From positions 1 through 5,404 of the forward strand of contig CAKTFL010000173.1 of assembly GCA_934555855.1 (NCBI GenBank): a DNA stretch of 5,404 nucleotides, read 5' to 3'. The stretch's first letter is position 1, and each line of letters opens with the position of its first letter. The notes beneath the pieces are model-generated. The model was not told where the DNA came from and ran no database searches. It saw only the letters and a program-made list of their open reading frames with translations. Below are positions 5,009 to 5,404 of this stretch, piece by piece. The stretch comes from an uncultured Sphingomonas sp. GTDB lineage: Bacteria; Pseudomonadota; Alphaproteobacteria; Sphingomonadales; Sphingomonadaceae. The position numbers and the translations under genes are program-made.

Positions 5009-5404
5009 TCAGTCCTTGGCAGTGCCGGGCTCCGCCATGTTGCGGTGCTGCTCGGCCAGCACTTCGTTGGGCGTGATGTTGGCGATCGTGGACTGGATCT
5101 TGTTCTTCCAGCCGGACACGATGTGCTTCTTGCCCGACATAACCGCGTCGTAACCGTCCTTCGCGACGTCGGCAGGATCGGACTTCTTCGGATCGGTGCC
5201 GACGGACGTGTCCATCATGTCGCCGCGCTTGAAGAACTCCGTCTCGACCGGACCCGGCATCAGGTTGGTCAGCGTGACGCCGTCCGCATCCTTGATCTCG
5301 TTCTGGATCGCAGCGACGAAGCTGTCCACGAACGCCTTGCTGCCGTTGTACACCGCCTGGAAGCTGCCGGGGATGTAGCCGGCGATCGAGCCGGTCACCA
5401 GCAC
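5009..5404 (-). CDS. Short-chain dehydrogenase/reductase, NAD(P)-dependent (N-terminus outside window)
   Basis: The visible 131 codons are the C-terminal half of a classical SDR, a soluble NAD(P)(H)-dependent oxidoreductase. The strand VLVTGSIAG carries the catalytic serine (visible residue 6), and YNGSK at 19-23 gives the catalytic tyrosine and lysine, 13 residues after the serine as expected. PGPVETEFF at 50-58 is the usual nicotinamide-side PG motif with its threonine. The later segment with HIVSGWKNKIQ at about 94-104 resembles the DltE/COG0300 branch of SDRs. The Rossmann glycine-rich motif must lie beyond position 5404, and the GTG at the window edge is an internal valine codon, not a start. 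Substrate cannot be predicted. Almost every third position is G or C, with AAG, AAC, ATC and GAC preferred; together with the strong terminator this suggests good expression. Confidence 0.92.
   Translation of the reverse strand: MLVTGSIAGYIPGSFQAVYNGSKAFVDSFVAAIQNEIKDADGVTLTNLMPGPVETEFFKRGDMMDTSVGTDPKKSDPADVAKDGYDAVMSGKKHIVSGWKNKIQSTIANITPNEVLAEQHRNMAEPGTAKD

Overview
The window looks like ordinary chromosomal DNA from a GC-rich alphaproteobacterium, most likely a sphingomonad. The evidence is the strong G/C bias at third codon positions, a plant-type (not enterobacterial-type) glutamate-cysteine ligase, and the layout ubiA divergent from rsmE-gshA. The family assignments come from recognised motifs. 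The taxonomic call is inference from recalled gene order and was not checked by a search.

Layout. Positions 1-661 (minus) hold most of ubiA (4-hydroxybenzoate polyprenyltransferase, ubiquinone synthesis), whose 3' end lies outside the window. Between positions 662 and 743 is a short divergent promoter region containing a 13-bp palindrome. The plus strand then carries a tightly spaced group: a 51-residue single-helix membrane protein (744-899), rsmE (16S rRNA U1498 N3-methyltransferase, 914-1657) and gshA (first step of glutathione synthesis, 1691-3088). Gaps of 14 and 33 nt suggest co-transcription. The 3' end of gshA overlaps by 22 bp the 3' end of a convergent minus-strand gene (3067-4356). 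That gene encodes a 429-residue polytopic membrane protein with a C-terminal isoprenylcysteine methyltransferase/phospholipid methyltransferase-like domain.

Positions 4357-5008 are mainly non-coding and RNA-related. They hold a strong plus-strand intrinsic terminator (4486-4513) with no recognisable plus-strand gene in front of it, a probable promoter, and tRNA-Gly(TCC) at 4586-4659 with encoded CCA. After the tRNA come a doubtful 52-codon ORF with a hexamer repeat, a weak hairpin, and a strong minus-strand terminator (4929-4956). This terminator belongs to the last gene, a short-chain dehydrogenase/reductase (5009-5404, minus) whose N-terminal half lies beyond the window.

Functionally these are housekeeping genes: quinone biosynthesis, ribosome modification, thiol redox, a membrane methyltransferase-like protein, a tRNA and an oxidoreductase. 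I saw no mobile element, CRISPR array, toxin-antitoxin pair or defence locus. The points most worth a second look are the orphan terminator (possible small RNA), the long uncharacterised N-terminal part of the methyltransferase-like protein, and the two small ORFs.
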